From assembly GCA_949296915.1 (NCBI GenBank), contig CASFPX010000005.1:1-64000 (forward strand): a stretch of 64,000 nucleotides of DNA. Reading direction: 5' to 3'. The notes under the pieces are model-generated. The model searched no databases. It had not been told where the DNA came from and saw only the letters and a program-made list of their open reading frames with translations. Of the stretch, positions 7,403-16,211 are shown piece after piece. This DNA comes from Onthovicinus sp900555545 (GTDB lineage: Bacteria; Bacillota; Clostridia; Oscillospirales; Acutalibacteraceae). How positions within the stretch are numbered: position 1 is the first letter of the stretch; each line of letters opens with the position of its first letter. The position numbers were made by a program, and so were the translations under genes.

Positions 7403-7787
7403 GATCTTTTTCCTCCGTATCGTCATTCTTTTTGGATGTATACAAGTCGTTCCGTTGCAAATAGTAACCCATCAGATACGTCTCGCGCAACGGTTGATTC
7501 CACTGTTCCTCCGGGAATTGGCTGATCTGCTCCATGATCTGCCCGATCAGCTTTTTATAAAACATTCGGACGCCGGGGTTCAGCCTGGGGAAGTAGGCGC
7601 GCTCCAGCTGCTCCTCAATGTTATAGGCCGCATACATGGGACGCTGGCAGAAGATGGACTGCTGGCGGATTGCGTTTGGTTCGCGCCCTTCATCACTGCT
7701 GTAAGTATCCCGCTCCACCTTTTCGAGTACTGCCAACAGCCGTCCGAATTGATAGCTGCGGTCTGTCTTGTTGGGATCTAAGGTCAT
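7395..7787 (-). CDS. cas11c: Cascade small subunit Cas11c, internal to cas8c
   Basis: Within cas8c, codon 468 is an in-frame ATG at 7787 preceded by AAGGAGGA (7795-7802 plus-strand coordinates) with seven bases between. Translation from it gives a 130-residue, largely helical protein beginning MTLDPNKTDRSYQFGRLLAV and sharing the cas8c stop. Type I-C systems are known to make Cas11c, needed for the Cascade belly, by internal initiation near the 3' end of cas8c. Position, length and ribosome site agree closely with that. This product is usually missed by annotation because it is fully nested and in the same frame. Confidence 0.85.
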   Translation of the reverse strand: MTLDPNKTDRSYQFGRLLAVLEKVERDTYSSDEGREPNAIRQQSIFCQRPMYAAYNIEEQLERAYFPRLNPGVRMFYKKLIGQIMEQISQFPEEQWNQPLRETYLMGYYLQRNDLYTSKKNDDTEEKDHE

Positions 7788-9188
7788 ACTCCACTCCTCC
7801 TTATACCGATCAAAATGATATTTACGTATTACGGCACAGGCGGTTGTCAAGAGCCTGTCCCAATTACTCTTCTCATAGGCCAACGGCATGGATGCGCGCT
7901 GGAAAAGTGCCTGCATGATATCCGCCGGCATCGGCGCGCGGTCGATACGGCAGGCGAGCAGGCGCTGTACCTGCTGCCCCATCACCCTGTCGTCCGCTTT
8001 AATCAAACCCGCCTGCTGTGTTCCAAAGGCACAGTTGACAATCTGCCACAGCGGCGGAGACTGAATGCCAAAGTTCCTGCTCGGCCAGCAACAGATATTG
8101 TCCCAGTCGTACAGCCGCTGCAAAAAATCCGAACCCATCAGTTCATTGTAATAGGTTAGCGCCAGACGTCCGCTCGTAGCTGCATCAAATACGGCGATCA
8201 CCACGCCGGACGTATCCGGCAGTTGGCTGCGGTAGCCCTCCAGCGTCTTTTCTAATTGATCGTGGTAATCCGTAGGTTCAATAACAGGCTCAGCAAATTT
8301 AGCAAAAGCTCCGGCGGCATGGCATACACTGTGCCCCTGCGGATTCCAGCACACAAAGGTGCGGTTTCCGAACATAACGCCCTGATCGGCAACCAGCCAG
8401 CGTAGGGCATTGTGCGCTTTTTGCGAGCTTTCGTAGCTGATTGCTGAGGCCTGTTCCTCGCTGGTGAACCGCCCGCGATAGGTGAAGCCGCTGTTGTCAT
8501 TGGCAGAAATCAGCTTTGCATTCCCGTGAACCGGGACAACACCTTTGGCGTGCTGCTTTGCTCTGCGGCTGATTTGTCCGCTGACCATACAGAGTGTTTG
8601 CTCTTCACCGCTGCACACATCGCGGTAAAAGCGGATAAAAGCTTCAAACAGGGAGGTATCTTCCCAACAGGCGGCGGGGAATCCATCCTCCAGCCCTTCG
8701 ACACGCCAGCGGACCAGCAGTTTCCCGTCCTTGCTCTCGTTTTCCAGCAGTCCTTGCCCGTTCAATCGAACCAGCCCGCTGTTTCCCAAATCAGCGAGGA
8801 TCGTACCGCCCCGGATATAGGACAAAATTGGATGCAGCTTAGGGTGCGAATTCTCCGAAGAGGCCCATTTTTCGATCTGTTCCAGATATGCTTGATGTTT
8901 TTCGCTATTATATGCTGCCAGATAGCACAGCTGATCGGATAGGGGATGGGCACAAACACCACTCGTTCTCCCTGCCGACTCCTCCGTGGCCGGGATGATA
9001 ATCTTGGGCGCTTTCTTGTCCACTGCGTCGGCTGACAGGAATTCCCCTTCTGCATTCAGGGCGATCTCCAAATCGGCGCGGGTCACGATATGTGAAATTG
9101 GCGACAGTACCGCATGATCGGCTTCATATATCCCGATACGATTCCGGTGGCAGTTATAGGTTTCGACTGCCTGTTGAAAAAGGCCCAT
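7395..9188 (-). CDS. cas8c: Cascade large subunit Cas8c (Csd1)
   Basis: A 597-residue Csd1 protein, the usual length, starting MGLFQQAVETYNCHRNRIGI. Type I-C hallmarks include the N-terminal LSPISHIVTRADLEI, VRWRVEG, and FRGRF/TYRGRFTSEEQASAISYESSQKAHNAL-type segments, and the mid-region ISANDNSGFTYRGRF. Cas8c recognises the PAM and recruits Cas3. It starts 4 bp after the cas5c stop. The C-terminal 130 codons are also expressed separately as Cas11c (see 7395-7787). No defects seen. Confidence 0.95.
   Translation of the reverse strand: MGLFQQAVETYNCHRNRIGIYEADHAVLSPISHIVTRADLEIALNAEGEFLSADAVDKKAPKIIIPATEESAGRTSGVCAHPLSDQLCYLAAYNSEKHQAYLEQIEKWASSENSHPKLHPILSYIRGGTILADLGNSGLVRLNGQGLLENESKDGKLLVRWRVEGLEDGFPAACWEDTSLFEAFIRFYRDVCSGEEQTLCMVSGQISRRAKQHAKGVVPVHGNAKLISANDNSGFTYRGRFTSEEQASAISYESSQKAHNALRWLVADQGVMFGNRTFVCWNPQGHSVCHAAGAFAKFAEPVIEPTDYHDQLEKTLEGYRSQLPDTSGVVIAVFDAATSGRLALTYYNELMGSDFLQRLYDWDNICCWPSRNFGIQSPPLWQIVNCAFGTQQAGLIKADDRVMGQQVQRLLACRIDRAPMPADIMQALFQRASMPLAYEKSNWDRLLTTACAVIRKYHFDRYKEEWSMTLDPNKTDRSYQFGRLLAVLEKVERDTYSSDEGREPNAIRQQSIFCQRPMYAAYNIEEQLERAYFPRLNPGVRMFYKKLIGQIMEQISQFPEEQWNQPLRETYLMGYYLQRNDLYTSKKNDDTEEKDHE
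7795..7802 (-). promoter_or_regulatory. Internal ribosome binding site for cas11c
   Basis: AAGGAGGA lies seven bases upstream of the in-frame ATG at 7787, inside the cas8c reading frame. Its near-perfect match to the anti-Shine-Dalgarno is stronger than the sites at several real gene starts here, and it decides the cas11c start. Confidence 0.85.
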
Positions 9189-9192
9189 CTGC

Positions 9193-9921
9193 TCACCTCC
9201 CGAATTCTGAAAGGCCGCTGAAATTATTCAGCGCCTGTCCAAAGGGTTTCTGCTCCATCTCACGAAGAGGCTTGTGCAGCGGGCACTCCTCCGGGCGGAG
9301 GAATGTAATGACGCCCTTCTCCATGACGGGATACCAGAAATTGGCGGTCATTTTATTTTTTGTCTCCTCCGAATAGGCCTCGTCGGGATAGGTAATGCCG
9401 TGATACATCAGCCCAAAGGCGAGCTGCGGCGTGCCGTCGTACGCACCTGCCCCCTCCCCGAACGCGCACGGTTCCACATAGCCCTGGCACTCCCGGGCGC
9501 CCAGGAAAATATCCCTGCGCCCGCCCTTTCGGATCATCTTTTTGGCGATCTCGTGGTGCTTGTTCTCGTTGCGGTCCTGTGCCAGCTCAGGACGGTTCTC
9601 GTTCCACTCAAAGTGCGCCCGCACCTGATAGCGGCAATCTTTGAGGTAAGTATAGTAGGCAAGATCGTTTCCGCCGCTATATTTAATCGGTCGAATCCCC
9701 TTGGCCTCCGTCTGGATGGGGTTCATCACGCGCACCGCATCCACAACCCAGATGATCGTCGGTTTCCAGTACACTGACATCATGATACCTTTGAGTGCCT
9801 CATAGGTGGGGATCTGATACGTGCACTTTTCGCCGCCGACCCGCGTCACAGGGTCGGAGAACAATCCATAGCTACCCGTCACTTCAAATTCCACCACGTT
9901 GGGAAATCTTGTATTCTTCAT
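9193..9921 (-). CDS. cas5c: Cas5c (Cas5d), crRNA-processing endoribonuclease of type I-C
   Basis: A 242-residue protein starting MKNTRFPNVVEFEVTGSYGL. In type I-C, which lacks Cas6, Cas5 cuts the pre-crRNA and stays bound to the 5' handle. Residues matching the known catalytic triad are plausible: Tyr in IPTYEALKGIM and the Lys-His pair in NKHHEIAKKMI. I chose the ATG at 9921, one base after the cas3 stop and preceded by GGAGGTG; 44 upstream in-frame codons lie within cas3 and show no Cas5 similarity. The glycine-rich GEGAGAYDGTPQLAFG is typical of the C-terminal half. Confidence 0.95.
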   Translation of the reverse strand: MKNTRFPNVVEFEVTGSYGLFSDPVTRVGGEKCTYQIPTYEALKGIMMSVYWKPTIIWVVDAVRVMNPIQTEAKGIRPIKYSGGNDLAYYTYLKDCRYQVRAHFEWNENRPELAQDRNENKHHEIAKKMIRKGGRRDIFLGARECQGYVEPCAFGEGAGAYDGTPQLAFGLMYHGITYPDEAYSEETKNKMTANFWYPVMEKGVITFLRPEECPLHKPLREMEQKPFGQALNNFSGLSEFGR

Positions 9922-9922
9922 T

Positions 9923-12295
9923 TTACACCTCCAAAAAGGTTGGTTTACTATCTGAAACAAGGCCCGTCTTGGAGTCATAGGCCTCCGGAAGCAGCACCAG
10001 CACATCGTTGACACGGTACAGTACGTGCTCCAACTGCCTCTTTTGATAGTCATAAAGCGAGACGGTATAGGACCGGGCCCACCTGCTCCATTCGCGCAGA
10101 GCAGCAGGACTTTGTATGGAGGATAGCTCCGCGATCAGCGCTTCCCCCGCCCCATAGGGAACTACCGCATCCTCTGTATTTTCATCAAATACGTGAAACA
10201 GGCTGCCGGCCGTTCGAAATGCCTGAACAAGCGTATACGTATTATAAAAATCGCAGTCCGAGGTATAGTATTGCGTATTCCCACTGAGAAGAGAAAACAA
10301 CGACTTGGACGTTCCGTTCAGCGGATAGTCCTGATACCCGCGCGCCATCTCACGGTATAGCCGGAGATAGTACCACCGGATTGCCTCATCAGAAACAAGA
10401 TCATTGCCGAAGGATTCCGGATCACGGTGGAATTTTTCCAAAAGCGCAACGGTAACCGTTTTAGCCCGTTGGATCTCCTGCAATTTGCCCAGATTTTCGT
10501 CGGTACACTGCACCACATAGACAGGTACGGGCGTTGAGCTCTCGCCGTTACGGTTACACCGTCCGGCGGCTTGGACAATACTGTCCAGTCCGGCGGCCAG
10601 CCGGATCACACAGCAGAACGAGATATCGACGCCCGCCTCTATCACCTGTGTGGCGATACAGAGCACCTTACCCGTGTGCAAAGCCAGCGCTTGCTCCATC
10701 TGTTTTAGCACTGTCCGCCGGTGCGCCATACACATCGATGCTGAGAGGTGGAAACAATGTTCAACCTCATCCGCCATTGTTCGGTACAAAAACTCCGCTT
10801 CGCTCTTCTTATTACAGACCACCAACAGGCTGTCCATCCCCAGCAGAATCGAGCGGATAAAGCCCGGAAACTCGTCCAGCCGTTTCCTCCCCGCATCTAT
10901 GATCTGCGTACGGCGGAATGTTTCCATCTGCTGCTTGTCAAAGCGAATCACATCCTCCGGCTCATGCAGCAGTGGATGATCTGCCTGTTCAAAACAGGGC
11001 TGTGTAGCCGAGCACAGCAGGAATGTGGTATTGCAAAACGCCGAAAGAAAATTGACAGTCAAATTGAACAGGGTGAGCATATGGTTTGGAACAGTCTGCA
11101 CCTCATCGATCACGACAACGGCGTCGCAAAGGCTCTGAAAACGGCGCACGGAGGTTGTCTTCCCCAGAAAAAACGTGTTAAGCAGCTGGACCATCGTTGT
11201 GATGATGACCGGAGAATGCCAGCTCTCCACGGCCAGTTCACGTAGATCCAGTTGATCGTCCGATCCCTCATCCGTGTGAATGACGTTCGAGTGATGCTCC
11301 AAAATAATGCTGTCATCCCCGATAAAACTCCGAATCACCTGCGCATTCTGCTCGAGAATCGCCAGCAGCGGCGTCACAAAAATGATCCTCTTTTTTCCCC
11401 AAGCTGCGGCATGGGCCAATGCATAGCGGAGAGAACTGAGCGTCTTGCCACCTCCGGTGGGTACATTTAAACGATAGACACCGCCGGGCTTTTCGGCAAA
11501 ACTGCGGCATCGGTTAGAGATCTCCCCTCTCAGTTGCTGGAGAGCGGTATCCCGTGGAAATCCGGCCAGCTGATCCTCTACGTGGTGCAGATACTTTTCC
11601 CAAAACAGTTTCCAATCCTCTGGTTCCGGCGGTGGATCCGTACCATTCATAAATGTGGCAGTGTCCCGGCGATCCCCCTCAATGACTGCAGAGAGGAGCA
11701 GACGCGCGATCAGGCCAAGGTAAAATTCCAGCTCCGCGCCATCTGCCCCCTGTTCCCTGCTCGAAAGCCGCACGATCTTTTGATAGAAAGAGGAGAGCTC
11801 CAGGTGGGCCGCTTCAAATAGGTTCTCAATTTCTTCCCACCCGGCACACTGCGCTAAAAAGTTATCACAGCTCTCCTGATAATGGATTTTTTCCTTTCGC
11901 AGACGGTGATCGAATCCGGAGTGGCGCTGTTCATCCACGCAGTCGAAAAGCCCGTGATGGGCGCCGGCAGCATAGGCCAGCAATTCCGCTGTAACATCCT
12001 GAAATGGATCATTTTCTGTAGATTTCCCGTGGAAATGCTCCAGAATCATACGGCATCCCGCAAAGGTGTGATTCACACTCCCACGTGTTCCGCTTCCTTC
12101 TAAGAGATAGGACTGGAACTCTCGTTTATATTTCCCCGCATCATGCAACAGTCCCGCCAGATATCCCGCGTGGGGAAGTCCGGATGACTCCAAACATTTT
12201 TGCGCATATATGGCAGTATTTTGACAGTGTTCAACAGCTGTTTGGATTTGTGGCCCGTCTGTATCCAAACTTCGGATATGTGCGATATATTCCAA
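9923..12295 (-). CDS. cas3: CRISPR-associated helicase-nuclease Cas3
   Basis: A 790-residue Cas3 with an N-terminal HD nuclease (LLHDAGKY at 50-57, NHTFAG, AGAHHG near 112) and a C-terminal SF2 helicase (NVPTGGGKT near 278, VVIDEVQTVP near 396, LCSATQ, QVIEAGVDISF, QAAGRCNRNG). Cas3 unwinds and degrades the non-target strand after Cascade binding. The start is TTG at 12295, preceded by GAGAGGG; no ATG lies nearby in frame ahead of the conserved HD region. It is the first gene of the cas operon, and the AT-rich 12296-12593 region should hold the promoter. Confidence 0.95.
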   Translation of the reverse strand: MEYIAHIRSLDTDGPQIQTAVEHCQNTAIYAQKCLESSGLPHAGYLAGLLHDAGKYKREFQSYLLEGSGTRGSVNHTFAGCRMILEHFHGKSTENDPFQDVTAELLAYAAGAHHGLFDCVDEQRHSGFDHRLRKEKIHYQESCDNFLAQCAGWEEIENLFEAAHLELSSFYQKIVRLSSREQGADGAELEFYLGLIARLLLSAVIEGDRRDTATFMNGTDPPPEPEDWKLFWEKYLHHVEDQLAGFPRDTALQQLRGEISNRCRSFAEKPGGVYRLNVPTGGGKTLSSLRYALAHAAAWGKKRIIFVTPLLAILEQNAQVIRSFIGDDSIILEHHSNVIHTDEGSDDQLDLRELAVESWHSPVIITTMVQLLNTFFLGKTTSVRRFQSLCDAVVVIDEVQTVPNHMLTLFNLTVNFLSAFCNTTFLLCSATQPCFEQADHPLLHEPEDVIRFDKQQMETFRRTQIIDAGRKRLDEFPGFIRSILLGMDSLLVVCNKKSEAEFLYRTMADEVEHCFHLSASMCMAHRRTVLKQMEQALALHTGKVLCIATQVIEAGVDISFCCVIRLAAGLDSIVQAAGRCNRNGESSTPVPVYVVQCTDENLGKLQEIQRAKTVTVALLEKFHRDPESFGNDLVSDEAIRWYYLRLYREMARGYQDYPLNGTSKSLFSLLSGNTQYYTSDCDFYNTYTLVQAFRTAGSLFHVFDENTEDAVVPYGAGEALIAELSSIQSPAALREWSRWARSYTVSLYDYQKRQLEHVLYRVNDVLVLLPEAYDSKTGLVSDSKPTFLEV

Positions 12296-12593
12296 AAAAT
12301 CCCTCTCTTCTTAATAAACCATCCCACAATATATAGTCGTTCAATTTATTAGGCGGATCTATAACCGATTTAATGTATATAAAAAATATACAATTCGAGT
12401 GTTTTTTATATGATATCATTGTTTTATTTTAAATTCAATATCATTTTTGGATTTTCTACATCTATAAACAGAGATCTACATCACAAGTCATCACGCCTTT
12501 GATATAAATTTAATATCCGCAATCTTCCAACAAACATATCAAATAATCAAAACAATCCGCTATTGCAAAACAGCCTGTCCTTCAATCATGCAT
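12296..12593 (-). other. AT-rich region upstream of the cas operon
   Basis: About 300 bp without a supportable gene, strongly AT-rich and with several TATAAT-like hexamers on the minus strand. It must carry the cas promoter, but I cannot choose one -35/-10 pair with confidence. The ribosome site for the TTG start of cas3 (GAGAGGG) lies at its cas3-proximal edge. Confidence 0.5.
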
Positions 12594-12640
12594 AAAAACT
12601 GCCCCTCAAAAGAAGCTGTTTGGACTTCCTTTGAGGGGCG
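12594..12640 (-). terminator. Terminator of the glycan-utilisation operon
   Basis: A 15-bp stem with one mismatch pairs GCCCCTCAAAAGAAG (12601-12615) with CTTCCTTTGAGGGGC (12625-12639). On the minus strand it is followed by AGTTTTTATG. It lies 64 bp past the GH18 stop and ends the long minus-strand operon. Confidence 0.85.
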
Positions 12641-12703
12641 GTTCGTCTTATTATACCAGATTTTTGGTGTCAGTCACTATCACATCTTTGTTTTATAGTG
12701 CGC

Positions 12704-14029
12704 CTAACATTTGGAATCCGGCTCTTTCAAGGCACATGCCATCGCCTCAAACAAGCTATACCCGCTCGCCCTTGGACGGTCATCTCTGCCGCACCAGACC
12801 ATGACGCCGGCAAATCCCAAGTCCCGGGTGTAGGCGCTCTTACTGAAGATCATGTTGCTGCCGTTAAAATAGAATGGGCGGCCGTCCAGCACGCCGGTAT
12901 TCTGCGCGCTGCTTTGAACATCAAAAGAGGAATACCCCTTTTGCACCAGTTTGTCCCGGTCGCACGTATTCCCATAGAATGGGACGCCCAGCAGTATCTG
13001 GCGCTTTTGAAAGCCCTTTTTCAGGAAATACTTGGCGCTAAAATAATGGCAGGTGTAAAATTCCCCGTGCTGGCGCCGCTTATTTTTGGGCCAGTCGTAG
13101 GCCATCACATTGACAAAGTCCATGCTCTCCCGGGCACGGCGGCTGAGCTGGACCCCCCAGGGCCCCAGCGCTGCGGAGAGTAAAAGGCCTCTCCGGTGCA
13201 GAGCCTCCCCCAATTGGATCATCAATTTACTGTGCGCCTGCCAGTAGTGTGGAAAAAGAGGAAACTCCCAGTCAAAATCAATCCCATCCAGTTGATACTC
13301 CGAACAAAAGCGGAGAATATTTTGGATCATCTGATCCAGATGGCTGCGAATGGCGTGCGCGGAGTCCCTGTTGGAAAGCTTGTCCCTCCGCTGTGGATTG
13401 AGAATACAGCACCAGATGCGGACACTGCGCTCCCCAATGGCGCGGCGCAATGCGGCTAATTCCCGCCGGAGCGTCTCCGCATCATAGGCCAGGCCGCCTC
13501 CCCGCGTAAAACGAACATCACCGATCAGAATCACATCCGTAATAAGGTCCAGGTCGCGCTGAAAATCGCCGTCCGACTCACGTTCGGTAAAATAGCGGGA
13601 TCCGCTGCCCAGCGGATAATATACCGTTACACGGAAATCCGGCGGAGTCACTCCGGAGGGCCACGCCTCCACTCCGCGAAGCCGCACCGGCTTCCCATTA
13701 TCACTGCGATGCACCGCCAAAATCAACGCGCACAACTTCACCGGCTCAAATGCACAGTACAGGTACCGGTCGATCACATCGTTTTCATAGAGCAATATGC
13801 GTTTGCCCGAAGCAGTTTTCCCGTACAAGGTAAAAGATGTACAGTGTGAACCGCTCTCACGCAGGACGACGGCGCCGATCTCCGTCTCTTTCTCCAAATC
13901 GAACCGCAGCTCCGCCCCAGGGGAGATGGTTTGAGTACCCGATGGGCTATATAAAAATCGCGCGGGAGCCTGCCGCCCGTCTCCTGGTGCTTGGAGTTGT
14001 TCCCTCTCTTTTTGTTGATTCCAGTGCAT
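12704..14029 (-). CDS. Cytosolic GH18-family glycosidase with N-terminal discoidin-like domain
   Basis: A 441-residue protein without signal peptide. Residues ~30-130 form a beta-rich region resembling a discoidin/CBM32-like module (ETEIGAVVLRESG, SFTLYGKTASGKRIL). From ~135 a TIM barrel carries the GH18 signature DGIDFDWEFP (DxxDxDxE, acid Glu near 256), then FVNVMAYDW and GVMVWCGRDD. GH18 enzymes cleave chitin-type or N-glycan-core GlcNAc bonds by substrate-assisted catalysis. An intracellular form in a beta-galactosidase operon fits endo-beta-N-acetylglucosaminidase-like or chitobiase-like action on an imported oligosaccharide. It starts at ATG 14029 after GGAGGATCGTT, 34 bp past the preceding gene, and is the last gene before the operon terminator. 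Confidence 0.8.
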   Translation of the reverse strand: MHWNQQKEREQLQAPGDGRQAPARFLYSPSGTQTISPGAELRFDLEKETEIGAVVLRESGSHCTSFTLYGKTASGKRILLYENDVIDRYLYCAFEPVKLCALILAVHRSDNGKPVRLRGVEAWPSGVTPPDFRVTVYYPLGSGSRYFTERESDGDFQRDLDLITDVILIGDVRFTRGGGLAYDAETLRRELAALRRAIGERSVRIWCCILNPQRRDKLSNRDSAHAIRSHLDQMIQNILRFCSEYQLDGIDFDWEFPLFPHYWQAHSKLMIQLGEALHRRGLLLSAALGPWGVQLSRRARESMDFVNVMAYDWPKNKRRQHGEFYTCHYFSAKYFLKKGFQKRQILLGVPFYGNTCDRDKLVQKGYSSFDVQSSAQNTGVLDGRPFYFNGSNMIFSKSAYTRDLGFAGVMVWCGRDDRPRASGYSLFEAMACALKEPDSKC

Positions 14030-14063
14030 AACGATCCTCCGATTATTTTTTCAAAAACACATT

Positions 14064-16211
14064 TTACCGGTCCGTACGGCAGGTGTAGAGCCGCCCCATC
14101 TGATCAAATGGGAGCTGTTCAAAGTCCGCCGACGGCTGGGACAACAGATAAACGCCATCCGCTGTGAATGGATTCGCCTTCAGGCGATAGGTGAAGTTAT
14201 TCACGATTTCACTATATTGCTCCGCCCGTTTTGCAATATCATTGGCGCCCTTTTTCTCATTGACCGTCACATTATTTTTCACGCTGCTCCCGGCCGGATT
14301 GGCTGCAAAGGCCGGATCATCCGTGTGCTCAAAGTCATCCGACAGATCTGCAAGCTCCGGATAGGCGTTTTTCCAGACTTCGGAGTGGATATCGACCTCT
14401 TCCAGACTCTTCCAGAGCGTTGAATCCGGCGTATTGGCATGGGTAAACCAACCCCCGTCCTCAATCCCGGCGATCGCACGGTCGTCATAGAAAATCGGGG
14501 TAGCCGCATTGACAATCAGGTTATTCTCAATCTTCAGATCACGCCCACCGCCGAGCAGGAAACCGTTCCCCGGGATGTTAAGCAGGAAGTTCCCATACGC
14601 CTCCTGGCCGGAGAGCGCATCGTCAAAATAAATGCCGCTGGGTGCGAACTCGCCGGAGCCGATGTTATAAATACAATTGTAGCGGATCACATTGCCATAA
14701 CTGCTCCAGCTGCGTCCAGCATAGATGGCCCCTGCATCCGAAGATTCAAGTACGACGTCATGGATCACATTGTACTCAATGATGTGATTATTTCCTGTAT
14801 AGGTAATCGCCTCATGAGGAGAGTCGTAAATCTCGTTATGACTGCACGTGCCGCCGACACCATTCAGACTGACAGCCGCCTGATAGGTGCGATAGACTTG
14901 GGACCAGTCGTAAATCAGATTGTTGGATACTACATTCTCGGAGGATTGCAAAGTCTGCCTGTCCCCACCGGTGAGGATGACGCCGCCCTTGCCGGTAGCG
15001 GTGATCTCATTGTCCTCTACCCGGTTGCGATCCCCCGTCAGTTCGATGGCGTTCTCGCCCACGTTTCGGATCGTGCAACCACGCACAACGATATTGTTTC
15101 CGCTGCCTTTGACCGCACTCGCACGTGTACCGGTGAAAGTGATCCCGTCAAAGGTGACATTTTCCGCGCCGTCGATCGTCACCAGATTTCCCGTCTCCAG
15201 GGAAAGTTCGAGAGGGTGCTGCTCAAATCCCTCAGGCGGGATAAAATAGAGCTTGAGTCCATCGCGGTCAATATACCACTCCCCCTCCTGGTCAAGCTCC
15301 TCAAACACATTGAAGAAGTAGTAGGGTGTCCCCTCCTTAAATCCGTAGACGCTGGCGTATTCCGTTGTGAGGGTGTGATCTCCAACTGCGGCGAGCGGCG
15401 TGGTGGAATCCGCCCAGTCATACTGGAAGTAGCCGAACATCCAGACATCCGGGCTCTGCTCCCAAGATTTGACCCGTTCCACGACGTCGGAGGATACTTC
15501 AAAGGTTCCGCCGCGTGGGAACTTCATCGTCTCCCAGTCCGCATTGGTCTGGGTTCCAGCACTTGTGTACACTTCCTTGGAGTCGCCATTATCGACGATT
15601 TTTCCGGTGTACAGATACTCCCCTTTATTGGGATAGCGGGAGAGGGTCATCCGCTCATTATTGCAAAACAGCTCACAGTACAGACTGCCGGCCGCATCAT
15701 ACTTTTCCGCCGTATTGTACTGCCCGAACGCCCGTACATTCCCAATCCGATCCGGTGTGATGCCGTACCGGCTCAGATCCAGGACAAGGATATCCCCCTC
15801 ATACGGCTTAAAATCCGCCGGATCGAGTGTGAGCCCACCGTTAAAAACAGCTTGATTCTCCGCATAAAATGTAATGCCGCTGTCCTCCTGCGTAAGCGTG
15901 ATGGCAGAGATGTTATATTCACCATCCGCAAGGGAAATCACCTTTTCCCCCTGGTTTAGCGACCGTGCCAGTTCCACAGCGCGCTGGGGGGTACGCACCG
16001 GACTCTCCGCCGTACCAGGATTGGCGTCATCCCCTGTGGGCGAGACAAAGATATCCCCCTGCTTCTCTTCGCGATCGCGCTGCTGTGGTGCGCTCAAATT
16101 GGTCGGTTCCGCGAGGCGTTCTCCCATCTTAGGTGACTGGGAACAGGCGGCAAACGATGTCAGCAGACAAGCCGGCAGTAGAAAACAAATGATTTTTTTG
16201 AACCGTTTCAT
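14064..16211 (-). CDS. Beta-helix lipoprotein, putative surface carbohydrate-active enzyme
   Basis: A 715-residue exported lipoprotein. MKRFKKIICFLLP begins the signal peptide and the lipobox is SFAAC, so it should be anchored outside the membrane. The body reads IFVSPTGDDANPGTAESP (start of many parallel beta-helix glycan enzymes), then beta-helix coils rich in N-x-I/V repeats (GCTIRNVGENAIELTG, NRVEDNEITATGKGGVIL, HNEIYDSPHEAITYTG, YNVIHDV). GH120 and GH141 families and some lyases share this design; the exact family is unresolved. The ATG at 16211 overlaps the GH38-like stop (ATGA). It is the only clearly exported enzyme in the operon and may do the first extracellular cut. Confidence 0.75.
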   Translation of the reverse strand: MKRFKKIICFLLPACLLTSFAACSQSPKMGERLAEPTNLSAPQQRDREEKQGDIFVSPTGDDANPGTAESPVRTPQRAVELARSLNQGEKVISLADGEYNISAITLTQEDSGITFYAENQAVFNGGLTLDPADFKPYEGDILVLDLSRYGITPDRIGNVRAFGQYNTAEKYDAAGSLYCELFCNNERMTLSRYPNKGEYLYTGKIVDNGDSKEVYTSAGTQTNADWETMKFPRGGTFEVSSDVVERVKSWEQSPDVWMFGYFQYDWADSTTPLAAVGDHTLTTEYASVYGFKEGTPYYFFNVFEELDQEGEWYIDRDGLKLYFIPPEGFEQHPLELSLETGNLVTIDGAENVTFDGITFTGTRASAVKGSGNNIVVRGCTIRNVGENAIELTGDRNRVEDNEITATGKGGVILTGGDRQTLQSSENVVSNNLIYDWSQVYRTYQAAVSLNGVGGTCSHNEIYDSPHEAITYTGNNHIIEYNVIHDVVLESSDAGAIYAGRSWSSYGNVIRYNCIYNIGSGEFAPSGIYFDDALSGQEAYGNFLLNIPGNGFLLGGGRDLKIENNLIVNAATPIFYDDRAIAGIEDGGWFTHANTPDSTLWKSLEEVDIHSEVWKNAYPELADLSDDFEHTDDPAFAANPAGSSVKNNVTVNEKKGANDIAKRAEQYSEIVNNFTYRLKANPFTADGVYLLSQPSADFEQLPFDQMGRLYTCRTDR

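Noticed and set aside
14439..15959. 506-codon plus-strand frame
   Set aside because: Entirely antisense to the beta-helix lipoprotein, which has a signal peptide, motifs and proper start.
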